NCBI GenBank assembly: GCA_002483425.1
Contig: DLHW01000005.1
Span: 1-33,033, forward strand
Reading direction: 5' to 3'
DNA: 33,033 nt
Source of the DNA: Methylococcaceae bacterium UBA7658
Lineage (GTDB): Bacteria > Pseudomonadota > Gammaproteobacteria > Methylococcales > Methylomonadaceae
Positions 25,582 through 33,033 of the stretch are shown here, in pieces. The first letter of the stretch is position 1, and each line of letters starts with the position of its first letter. Below the pieces are notes generated by a model. The model saw only the letters and a list, made by a program, of their open reading frames with translations, made no database searches and was not told where the DNA came from. A program made the position numbers and the translations under genes.

Positions 25582-25943
25582 ATCTGATTCGACATTACGG
25601 TTTCTAGGTGTGTTATTGACTTATTTACTCGGATGAGTACAAAAATGTTTAGTCTAAAAGCTTTCAGGGCAGTCCGTTGATTTCTTACATTAAGCTGAAC
25701 CCGCATGTGTTCCGGGAGATCGTTCGGTAGCTCGCATCGCCGGTGAGAGCGTTAACCGGACGAAAAGTTCAAGCCGCCGGATCGGAATTTTAGGGTTTAT
25801 GGCTTAACGAATGCTTATTTTTTAAGCCTCAAAAATCGTTTATGAATCTTTAAAAACCCGGTATTGTAAGATCATTAAAGATCAATGTACATGTTTTAAT
25901 TGCCAATTCTGCTAAAATGACCGTTCATTATAGGAGATTGACA
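25582..25943. other. Divergent promoter region
   Basis: No gene in 362 bases between yciB (minus) and the DUF1244 gene (plus). A TAAAAT at about 25912 could be a -10 for the plus-strand gene. An in-frame ATG at 25917 lacks a ribosome site. Confidence 0.35.
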
Positions 25944-26243
25944 ATGGACGATATTGAAAAAACCGAACTGGAAGCGGCTGCATTCCGGCGCTTAATCCAT
26001 CATTTTCAGACGCATACCGAAATACAAAATATCGACTTAATGTTGCTGGCCGGTTTTTGCCGTAATTGTTTAGCTAAATGGTATACCGCCGCCGCGCAAG
26101 ATCAAGGCATCGAATTATCTTACGAGCAAGCCAGAGACGTTATCTACGGTATGCCCTATAAAGAATGGCAAGCTCAATACCAAACCGAAGCAACGCCGGA
26201 ACAATTGGCGGCGTTAGAACAGAAACTGAAATCCCACGCATGA
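25944..26243 (+). CDS. DUF1244 domain protein
   Basis: The 99-residue soluble protein matches DUF1244: AAAFRRLIHHFQTHTEIQNIDLMLLAGFCRNCLAKWY, then YEQARDVIYGMPYKEWQ. The CRNC pair is the conserved feature. Function is unknown. The ATG at 25944 has a good TAGGAG site. Its stop overlaps the next gene's start (ATGA), so the two are coupled. Confidence 0.9.
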   Translation: MDDIEKTELEAAAFRRLIHHFQTHTEIQNIDLMLLAGFCRNCLAKWYTAAAQDQGIELSYEQARDVIYGMPYKEWQAQYQTEATPEQLAALEQKLKSHA

Positions 26244-26977
26244 GTTCTTCAATGAATTACGATGCTTTGTTTTCAGGCGTTATCGGTCAAGATTACGAAA
26301 TGCTCAAATTGATCTGCCCGTTGATGACGGAAATGAGCCGGCTGGTAGGCGAATCGCTGCAAGACTATCCCGCTAACGGGAACGTATTGACCGTGGTCGA
26401 ACTGGGCGGCGGCACCGGTATAACGACCTTGGCCTTGTTAAGCGCGCGCGATGACGCGCATGTGATCAGCATCGATAACGAACCGGCAATGCAAAACCAA
26501 GCCAAACAAAATTTATCGGGCTGGCATAAGGAGGGCCGGGTGACTTTTACCGGTCAGGATGCCTTATCCGCCTTGCAAGCCATGTCCGCTGGAAGCGCCG
26601 ATATCGTGGCGTCGGCTTATACGTTACATAACTTCCTGGCTGGTTACCGCTTGAATGTCATCCAAGAAGTTTATCGCGTTCTAAAACCGGGTGGGTTATT
26701 TATTAACGGCGACCGCTATGCTTTTGACGATATTTCCCGGCATACCCGGACGATTCAAGAGGAAGTCGCAAATTATTTCAAAGTATTAACCGGAATTAAC
26801 CGCGTGGATTTACTGGAACATTGGATCATTCACTTGTTCAGCGACGAATCGGAAAACCATGTGATGCGCGAGACCTGCGCCCTGCAGCAACTGCAAGAAA
26901 CAGGGTTTTCCGGGATACGTTGCACGAACAGAATGGAAGTCAATGCTTTAGTTAAAGCGGTGAAACCCTTCCCGTAA
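26240..26977 (+). CDS. SAM-dependent methyltransferase
   Basis: The 245-residue class I methyltransferase has motif I VVELGGGTG (52-60), the acidic ISIDNEP after strand 2, and IVASAYTLHNF at the motif IV position. VYRVLKPGGLFINGDRY follows, as in UbiE/Methyltransf_11/25 enzymes. The substrate is unknown. The start in the ATGA overlap with DUF1244 is preferred over an upstream in-frame start inside that gene. Coupling to DUF1244 hints at joint function. Confidence 0.85.
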   Translation: MSSSMNYDALFSGVIGQDYEMLKLICPLMTEMSRLVGESLQDYPANGNVLTVVELGGGTGITTLALLSARDDAHVISIDNEPAMQNQAKQNLSGWHKEGRVTFTGQDALSALQAMSAGSADIVASAYTLHNFLAGYRLNVIQEVYRVLKPGGLFINGDRYAFDDISRHTRTIQEEVANYFKVLTGINRVDLLEHWIIHLFSDESENHVMRETCALQQLQETGFSGIRCTNRMEVNALVKAVKPFP

Positions 26978-27108
26978 CAGTGCGAAACTTTCGCCTAAAT
27001 GAATGACGAAGTGTTATCGCTAACACAATGCTATGCTGTTAAGCCGCTAAAACACAAGCGTACGCTGAAATATCCCGTTAACCCGAAAGCAATCACTTTT
27101 TTCCATTT

Positions 27109-28140
27109 ATGTCCCTCTATAAACAAGACGCTTTGCTGGCGGAACTCAAAAAAGTCAAACAAAAAATCGACGACTTCATGATGCCGATATCCGCGATTTC
27201 CAGTCTAAAAAACGATAAGGATGCGTTTATTTTCGACCAAATCCATATCGAAGTGGCGCGTAATGCTTCCGACGATTTCAACCTGTTTCACGATAAGCAT
27301 AAATGGCTGCAAATTACTCATAATCCTTTCAAAGGCCCTATTGTTCTTGGTTTTCAGCTCAATACCTTAATCGAGTATCAAATGCGCTTGTACCGGGAGG
27401 CACACCATGAAGATAAGGTTATTGCGGAAAACGGTTTGCATTTCAGCAACTATCAAATTACTTTTGTCAACGCCGTGCGTCCGCGAATGCCGGTGTTTCT
27501 GGAAATTAAAAAAACCCTGATCAATACCATACCGAATTTAACAATGGCGAATCGCATTGCTTTGAAATTGGACGGTAAAACCGTATTGCTGGGATATAAA
27601 AAGGAAACACCCGCGCCATTAGTTTTAGCCGATGTTAAATTTGACGGTTTGCCCGATTTAGCAGGTATTCCAGATTTAAGCCTGATCCCAAATACCCCGT
27701 ATTTTCTAAAACGGAAAATCATGAATAACGGCGCCTGTAAAAATTTCTTATCCGGATCGTTAGCCGAACAATCCGATTATTTCGATGAATTAAGCCATGT
27801 CGCCCATTATCCGGAGATGTTTCCCTGCAGTTTAACTTCCGGCGCCCTAATGGAAAAAGCTCAACTGGAGCACCATGACTTTAAGAAAAATCCAATGGTG
27901 TATACTTCCCACGAACTTTCGGTGGACCGGCGCCGTTTAAAGCAATTGAAAAATAACGATAGGCTGCATATCCTAGTAGAACAGTTACAAGAATCGAGCG
28001 ACAATACCCTGAATCAAACCGGTATCCAAATCAGAACTTACCGTTGTTACGGCTTGCTTGAAAATAATGCCGTCTTGTTCAGAGCGAAGCTCAATCTTGT
28101 GCCATTAGAAGAAATACTAAAAAATCTTGGCCGGAATTAA
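27109..28140 (+). CDS. Probable hotdog-fold (MaoC-like) protein
   Basis: The 343-residue soluble protein has a segment ARNASDDFNLFHDKH followed by NPFKGPIVLGFQL. This resembles the hydratase motif of MaoC-like enzymes (Asp-Phe/Tyr-Asn-x-x-His, then a glycine-proline loop). The second half (MVYTSHELSVDRRRLKQL, LHILVEQLQES) could be another hotdog unit. If so it may act on an acyl-thioester, but no acyl-CoA or ACP context is present. The start codon lacks a clear ribosome site and could lie further in (27178). The family call is tentative. Confidence 0.6.
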   Translation: MSLYKQDALLAELKKVKQKIDDFMMPISAISSLKNDKDAFIFDQIHIEVARNASDDFNLFHDKHKWLQITHNPFKGPIVLGFQLNTLIEYQMRLYREAHHEDKVIAENGLHFSNYQITFVNAVRPRMPVFLEIKKTLINTIPNLTMANRIALKLDGKTVLLGYKKETPAPLVLADVKFDGLPDLAGIPDLSLIPNTPYFLKRKIMNNGACKNFLSGSLAEQSDYFDELSHVAHYPEMFPCSLTSGALMEKAQLEHHDFKKNPMVYTSHELSVDRRRLKQLKNNDRLHILVEQLQESSDNTLNQTGIQIRTYRCYGLLENNAVLFRAKLNLVPLEEILKNLGRN

Positions 28141-28233
28141 TTTACCGGAGATGTATTAATTAGCAACGATGACTGTAAAATCCGGCCATACGTCCGCTAC
28201 AGACACATTCGCCAGCACGAAAGGACCTGATCA

Positions 28234-29439
28234 ATGAGTGTAATATCCAGCTATTCCGGAAAAAAATCGATAATCGTAAGCTTGTTTGCTTTATTGACCG
28301 TTTCGGCTTCGGCTGTTGCAGGCAACGCTTTGACGGCGTTTTCGGCGTTAACTAAGGCCGGACTTATCGTTTTGGACGGTAACGGACGTACCGTGTTAGC
28401 TAAACAAGCCGGCTTACCGTTAATGCCCGCTTCAACGACCAAACTGGCGACTGCCTGGATGGCGTTATCGCAATGGGGGGAGGCGTACCGGTTCCGGACT
28501 CAGTTTTACATCGACCAAGCGACCCAAACCTTATGGGTAAAAGGCAGCGGGGATCCGTATTTGGTCTCCGAGGAGTTGGATCTTATCGCCCGGAATCTGC
28601 AACAAAAAGGGTTGCGGCAAATCAAGGCCATCGGTCTCGATACTTCGTTGTTTCAAGCGGACTTGGTACTGCCAGGTACCGGTGCAACCGATAACCCTTA
28701 CGACGCCGTGCCCACCGCGTTAGCCGCCAATTTCAACACCATCGCCGTGCAAAGATCGGGTGGACGGGTAACGTCCGCCGAAGCGTTGACGCCTTTAACC
28801 GCCTTTTCGGAAAGCTTTGGCAGGTCGATACGGAGCGGCGAACTGCGCGTCAATACCGGTCCTGATCCCCGAAATGCGGAACGTTATTTCGCCGAATTAC
28901 TGGCGGCTTTTTTACAGAAATACGGCATATCTACCGGTGCTCGAATTGTGTCCGGTCATGCGCCTAACGCCCCGGTTTTTTATACTCATTCGAACAGCAG
29001 AACATTGGCCGAAATCGTGCGGAGCATGTTGAAATATTCCACCAATTTTATCGCCAACCAACTGATTCTGACGCTAAGCGCCGAGCATTTCAACAGGCCC
29101 GCTAATGCCGCCGACGTGCAACGCTACATGGAAACAACGCTCTCCGAAAAGTTTCACTGGCGTAATTTTACTTTAGCGGACGGCGCCGGTTTATCCCGTA
29201 GCAACCGGTTATCGCCTCAGCAATTAACAGAGTTGTTGCAAGTTTTCCGGAGTTGGAGGCATTTATTGCCGGAAATCGAACCGGGCATATACGCTAAATC
29301 CGGCACTTTAACAGGAGTCAGCGCGTTAGCTGGATATTTTGTCAGTCGCGGCGAATGGCAGCCATTTGCGGTCGTCATGAACGAAAATGTGCCTTATAAC
29401 CTGAGAAACCGTATCGCACGTGAGTTAGCTGACCGATAA
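28234..29439 (+). CDS. dacB: D-alanyl-D-alanine carboxypeptidase/endopeptidase (PBP4 type)
   Basis: DacB trims peptidoglycan pentapeptides and cuts cross-links in the periplasm. The 401-residue protein has a signal peptide of about 29 residues (VSLFALLTVSASAVAG). It shows the three penicillin-binding motifs: S67TTK70 with the nucleophile Ser67, S269TN271, and K355SG. It is shorter than E. coli DacB (477), suggesting a smaller inserted domain. AAAGGA lies before the ATG. Confidence 0.9.
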   Translation: MSVISSYSGKKSIIVSLFALLTVSASAVAGNALTAFSALTKAGLIVLDGNGRTVLAKQAGLPLMPASTTKLATAWMALSQWGEAYRFRTQFYIDQATQTLWVKGSGDPYLVSEELDLIARNLQQKGLRQIKAIGLDTSLFQADLVLPGTGATDNPYDAVPTALAANFNTIAVQRSGGRVTSAEALTPLTAFSESFGRSIRSGELRVNTGPDPRNAERYFAELLAAFLQKYGISTGARIVSGHAPNAPVFYTHSNSRTLAEIVRSMLKYSTNFIANQLILTLSAEHFNRPANAADVQRYMETTLSEKFHWRNFTLADGAGLSRSNRLSPQQLTELLQVFRSWRHLLPEIEPGIYAKSGTLTGVSALAGYFVSRGEWQPFAVVMNENVPYNLRNRIARELADR

Positions 29440-29600
29440 GCACATATCTCTGAAAATTCTGAGAAACTGTTTATTAATTAACTGTGTTTCTTAGGATAAT
29501 CTTCTTAAAAAACCAAGATTTTTTTATTTTTTGGCAAATAGTTTTACAGACGTTAAACGCAATGCGATGGTTTTAACACTTAATAACTAGTGAACAACTA

Positions 29601-29621
29601 ACGCCAGTTAAAACCTGGCGT
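29601..29621. terminator. Hairpin between dacB and the NTF2-like gene
   Basis: ACGCCAG and CTGGCGT form a perfect 7-bp stem with a TTAAAAC loop between two convergent genes. No T run follows on either strand, so its role as a terminator is uncertain. Confidence 0.35.
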
Positions 29622-29692
29622 GGTGTTACAAAAAAGAACCGGATTAATCATCATAACGGAGCGTTTCACCGGTTTCGTTTATTCGCTGTTAT

Positions 29693-30100
29693 CTAACGGC
29701 TTACCTGGGCAATCCAGTCTTGCAGGTTGTAATAATTAGTGATGCGGGCGACCTTATTGTCGCGGATTTCAAAAAAAGCCCCGGCTGGGAGCTTATATTC
29801 CTGGCCTTTAGCTTCCGGCAAGCCTTCGTCGGATTTCAAGTACTTGCCTAAAACGACAAATTCCGCAGCGGCGCGCGATCCGTCAGGTGTCGACATAATC
29901 ACCATATCGATCAGTTGTTCCTTATAGTTATAGTTCATGCAAGCCATAAACTGCTTAAACGCATCTTTACCGGTCTCGCGTTTTCCTTGGTTGATGTCAT
30001 GGATAACATCGTCGGTCAGTAAATTTAAAAACGTCTCCATATCGGCGTTGTTGAATGCGGCATAGTATTGTTCTATAAGGTTAACGGTATTTTGGTTCAT
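29693..30100 (-). CDS. NTF2-like / SnoaL-type (ketosteroid isomerase-related) protein
   Basis: The 135-residue soluble protein has the NTF2-like cone fold pattern: IEQYYAAFNNADMETFLNLLTDDVIHDIN at the start, GKDAFKQFM, EFVVLGKY, and GAFFEIRDNKVARITNYYNLQDW at the end. It best fits the ketosteroid isomerase-related subgroup; the substrate cannot be read from sequence. No clear ribosome site. Confidence 0.85.
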   Translation of the reverse strand: MNQNTVNLIEQYYAAFNNADMETFLNLLTDDVIHDINQGKRETGKDAFKQFMACMNYNYKEQLIDMVIMSTPDGSRAAAEFVVLGKYLKSDEGLPEAKGQEYKLPAGAFFEIRDNKVARITNYYNLQDWIAQVSR

Positions 30101-30172
30101 ATTTAAAAAGGTAAAAATAATAAAGGTAAATTTGTTTAAAACGACGGGATAATACGCAAAATAAGTTGATGC

Positions 30173-30712
30173 TTATTCGGTTTGATGTAAACGTCTGTGT
30201 TTTCTTTCCTCCCATCGCTTGGTGATATGATAACGCCAGAAAGAATCCATGCCAATGTAACCGCCCAGCGAACAGAGTAATCCTAAAATCAGACAGCCCA
30301 ACAAAAACGGCCCGATAGCGTCGCTGAATCCCGTCCACAAGCCGTCTAACGAAAACACAAAATTTTCCGCGGGCGAGGGCAGGTGGGAAAACCGAAGCCC
30401 GACCCGGTAAGCGAAATAGAACAAAGGTGGCATGGTGATAGGATTGGTAATCCAAACCAACGCCACTGAAATTAGCAGATGCGCTCTAAAATAAAGGGCT
30501 GCGATAGCCGCGAAAGCCATTTGCGTCGGCGATGGCACCCACGCGAAAAAGAGGCCGATGGCGACGGCGGCGGATACCGAACGCCGGTTGATATGCCACA
30601 AATTGGGTTCATGTAATCTCGCGCCGAGAAATTGCAGGTTTTTGTGCTGCTTAATAAGTTCGGGATTAGGCACAAATTTGTTAATTATTTTTATTATTAA
30701 TTCCTTGGACAT
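30173..30712 (-). CDS. DUF2062 membrane protein
   Basis: The 179-residue protein has an N-terminal cytoplasmic part (EPNLWHINRRSVSAAVAIGLFFAWVP) and about four hydrophobic segments. The conserved DUF2062 core includes PSPTQM and WITNPITMPPLFYFAYRVG. It ends in a basic tail (KRWEERKHRRLHQ). Function is unknown. It is divergent from comEC with 55 bases between, a frequent neighbour pairing in gammaproteobacteria. Confidence 0.9.
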   Translation of the reverse strand: MSKELIIKIINKFVPNPELIKQHKNLQFLGARLHEPNLWHINRRSVSAAVAIGLFFAWVPSPTQMAFAAIAALYFRAHLLISVALVWITNPITMPPLFYFAYRVGLRFSHLPSPAENFVFSLDGLWTGFSDAIGPFLLGCLILGLLCSLGGYIGMDSFWRYHITKRWEERKHRRLHQTE

Positions 30713-30767
30713 GGCTTTTCTTCTAAGTATGTTTTCCAGTTAATATTACCAGATAAATTCGGCCTCA

Positions 30768-33032
30768 ATGGTTGTATTCGTCCTTTGCTTTCTTGCAGGA
30801 ATCCTTGCCGTACAACATTTGACGGTATTACCCGAAATTGGTTTCCTGGCACTTATTTTTTGCAGTGCAGTTATTACGGCAGGGGTGCGTTGTTGGAAAC
30901 CGGTGTTTTTTCTCGTGGGAATAATGTGGGCAGTGATTTTTGCCTCAGTGAGATTAAGTGACAGGCTGCCGGAGCACATGGCCGGTAAAGATGTTGAAAT
31001 TAGAGGTGTCATTGCCGATTTACCGGAACATGAAAGCAACCATATCCGCTTTAATTTAAAAATAGAAACTGCTGAAAAGGCTGTCCCCGGCAAGATAAGG
31101 TTAACTTGGTATTACCCCGATCAAGTCGTTAAAGCAGGCCAACGTTGGCAGTTTACGGTCAGATTGAAGCCGCCGCACGGCAATTTTAATCCGGGCGGTT
31201 TCGATTATGAGCGCTGGCTTTTTGTCGAAGGCATCGGCGCAACCGGTTATATTCGCACCAAGCCAGAGCCGAAATTGTTGTCGGAAGGTTCACTTTTAAA
31301 TGGCTTTGCGGTCTGGCGGCAAGCCATCGCTGACCGATTAGTGCAAACGCATACAACCGGTGACAGTCTGCCGATGATAAAAGCGCTGACGATAGGGGAT
31401 GGTGATAGCCTCTCACCGCAACAATGGGAGGTTTTTCGCAAAACCGGCACGACGCATCTAATGGTTATCTCCGGCTCCCATATCGGTTTGATTGCGGCAT
31501 TGGTTTATCTGTTGGCGATCAAGTTATGGGCCAGGACGGGAATTATGGCTTGGTCGCCCCAGAAAGTTGCTGCGTTGTTGGCATTGGCGATAGCCTTTAT
31601 TTATGCCGGGCTAACCGGTTTTTCCGTGCCTGCGCAACGGGCGGCGTTGATGATCGCCATCGCAATGATTGCAATCGTTAGTCAGCGTAATACGCAGCCT
31701 TATTCTATTCTTGCACTGGCTTTGTCCGGGGTTCTGTTGGTCGATCCGCTGGTCGTGCTCTCGCCGGGATTCTGGCTTTCCTTTATTGCCGTGAGCCTGA
31801 TAATCTACACGCTAGGCGGACGCTTGAAAAAGCCGGGATTTTTTCTTGGCGCATTTAAAATCAACTGGGTAACTTCTATTGGTTTATCGCCTTTGTTGTT
31901 GTTTTTCTTCCAGCAAGTTTCGTTGATCTCACCGTTGGCTAATTTAATTGCCGTGCCGATTATCGGTTTAGTTATTGTACCATTGGCGCTTTTGGCAACG
32001 CTGTTGTTGTTCGTAGTGCCAGTAATCGCTGAAAAGCTATTTTTCGTAGCCGATTTAGCATTGCAAGGATTGTGGTGGATGTTGGCAAAAATGGCTGAAT
32101 TGCCCTTGGCGACAATCAGCCACAGCCAGCCTTCCTGGTGGTCATTATGTTTTGCCGTGCCTGGGATCATAGTGTTATTTGCACCCAAAGGAATGCCGTC
32201 CCGTTGGCTGGGACTGGTCATGTTGTTGCCATTGGTTTTTACAGAAAACGAGAAAATTGTACCCGGTACCGCCAAACTGACGTTGCTCGATGTCGGGCAG
32301 GGTCTTTCGGCAGTCGTGCAAACAGCAAATCATGTTTTAGTTTACGATACCGGCGCGAAATTTTCCTCGACCAGCGATAGCGGGCAAAGCGTGGTTCTGC
32401 CGTATTTACGTAGCCAAGGTGTTGAGCAGGTGAATACCTTGGTCGTCAGTCACGGCGATAACGACCACATCGGTGGAGCAGGATCTTTACTCGAAAATAT
32501 GGAAACCGGTACGATCTTGACCAGCGTGCCGCAGCAGTTAAGCAATTACAGGCCAATACGATGCAAAGCAGGCCAATCGTGGATGTGGGATAAGGTCAGG
32601 TTTACGATATTGTCGCCAAAACTTGGTAATTCAGTGTCGGACAATAACAACTCGTGTGTCTTGCAAATCCAGTCACAACAAGGTTCGGTGTTGCTACCGG
32701 GCGATATCGAAGCGGAAACCGAATCCCGGCTGGTCGAAACCTATGGCGATAAGCTGAAGTCCGATGTTTTAATTGCTCCGCATCACGGTAGCCAAACCTC
32801 TTCGACGCCAGCTTTTTTAAATGCGGTTAAACCCAAAGTCATCCTTATTCCGGCTGGTTATCGAAATCAGTTTGGGCATCCGCATGATGATGTCATTCAG
32901 CGTTACCGGGATTTTCAGGTTAAATGGCGCAATAGTGCGGATAAGGGCGCTGTTCAGATTAACTTAGAAGATTCACGAAAGGTGGAGTCTTGGCGGGAAA
33001 AAGCAGGAAAGTACTGGAATTACAAAAAATGA
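30768..33032 (+). CDS. comEC: DNA internalization-related competence protein ComEC/Rec2
   Basis: ComEC forms the inner-membrane channel that carries single-stranded DNA into the cytoplasm during natural transformation. The 754-residue protein is complete, ending at a TGA one base before the window edge. In order it has an N-terminal membrane segment and DUF4131/OB region (about 30-200, with GNFNPGGFDYERWLF), then the Competence transmembrane domain (ALTIGDGDSL, HLMVISGSHIGL, then many helices). A C-terminal metallo-beta-lactamase-like domain (LLDVGQGLS, SHGDNDHIGG, LLPGDIE, APHHGS) follows. No strong ribosome site before the ATG. comF in the same window supports a competence capacity. Confidence 0.95.
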   Translation: MVVFVLCFLAGILAVQHLTVLPEIGFLALIFCSAVITAGVRCWKPVFFLVGIMWAVIFASVRLSDRLPEHMAGKDVEIRGVIADLPEHESNHIRFNLKIETAEKAVPGKIRLTWYYPDQVVKAGQRWQFTVRLKPPHGNFNPGGFDYERWLFVEGIGATGYIRTKPEPKLLSEGSLLNGFAVWRQAIADRLVQTHTTGDSLPMIKALTIGDGDSLSPQQWEVFRKTGTTHLMVISGSHIGLIAALVYLLAIKLWARTGIMAWSPQKVAALLALAIAFIYAGLTGFSVPAQRAALMIAIAMIAIVSQRNTQPYSILALALSGVLLVDPLVVLSPGFWLSFIAVSLIIYTLGGRLKKPGFFLGAFKINWVTSIGLSPLLLFFFQQVSLISPLANLIAVPIIGLVIVPLALLATLLLFVVPVIAEKLFFVADLALQGLWWMLAKMAELPLATISHSQPSWWSLCFAVPGIIVLFAPKGMPSRWLGLVMLLPLVFTENEKIVPGTAKLTLLDVGQGLSAVVQTANHVLVYDTGAKFSSTSDSGQSVVLPYLRSQGVEQVNTLVVSHGDNDHIGGAGSLLENMETGTILTSVPQQLSNYRPIRCKAGQSWMWDKVRFTILSPKLGNSVSDNNNSCVLQIQSQQGSVLLPGDIEAETESRLVETYGDKLKSDVLIAPHHGSQTSSTPAFLNAVKPKVILIPAGYRNQFGHPHDDVIQRYRDFQVKWRNSADKGAVQINLEDSRKVESWREKAGKYWNYKK

Positions 33033-33033
33033 T

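Noticed and set aside
26999..27181. 60-codon open frame before the hotdog gene
   Set aside because: It overlaps the better-supported gene in another frame and has no ribosome site.

Overview
The window looks like chromosome from a gammaproteobacterium. The supporting signs are the yciB-yciI-bolA-ppiC operon order, comF divergent from bioB, a DUF1244 gene, and the ComEC and UvrA sequence types. A gamma-proteobacterial methanotroph (Methylococcales) is my best guess, but no methane-oxidation gene is in view, so this is inference. Housekeeping genes carry moderate GC. The stretch at about 16.2-18.05 kb is visibly AT-rich and the gaps are littered with short palindromic repeats.

Layout. 1-1190: a RadC-like JAMM-domain gene behind a structured leader that resembles the phage P4 CI / P1 C4 antisense-RNA immunity region; this may be the edge of an integrated island. 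1190-4021: uvrA (minus). 4.3 kb: a 117-bp palindromic repeat. 4475-6119: an exported repeat-rich fibre protein with an S74 self-cleaving chaperone domain, frameshifted in a run of nine T. 6167-8427: a methyltransferase, an unknown soluble protein and an RcnB/CigR-type exported protein. 8443-8724: two more palindromic repeats. 8721-10748: an exported copper amine oxidase with an odd cofactor motif. 11.3-13.5 kb: a small lipoprotein, then comF and bioB divergent around a candidate BirA operator.

14.05-19.9 kb: homoserine dehydrogenase and threonine synthase, usually neighbours, are separated here by about 3.4 kb of accessory genes. These are brnT-brnA, an orphan HigA-like antitoxin, a three-gene AT-rich cassette (lipoprotein papain-like protease, one-TM coiled-coil protein, small lipoprotein), and a DUF433/DUF5615 toxin-antitoxin pair. 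The protease cassette is the best candidate for an undescribed system. 19.9-22.2 kb is gene-poor, with one decayed gene and a tiny His-rich lipoprotein.

22.2-33.03 kb: a membrane-anchored protein with two OmpA-like domains; the yciB-yciI-bolA-ppiC operon (minus); DUF1244 plus a methyltransferase (plus, overlapping); a probable hotdog-fold protein; a DacB-type D,D-carboxypeptidase; an NTF2-like protein and DUF2062 (minus); and a complete comEC that ends one base before the window does. comF and comEC together suggest DNA uptake capacity. I saw no tRNA, rRNA, CRISPR array, intact transposase or integrase.
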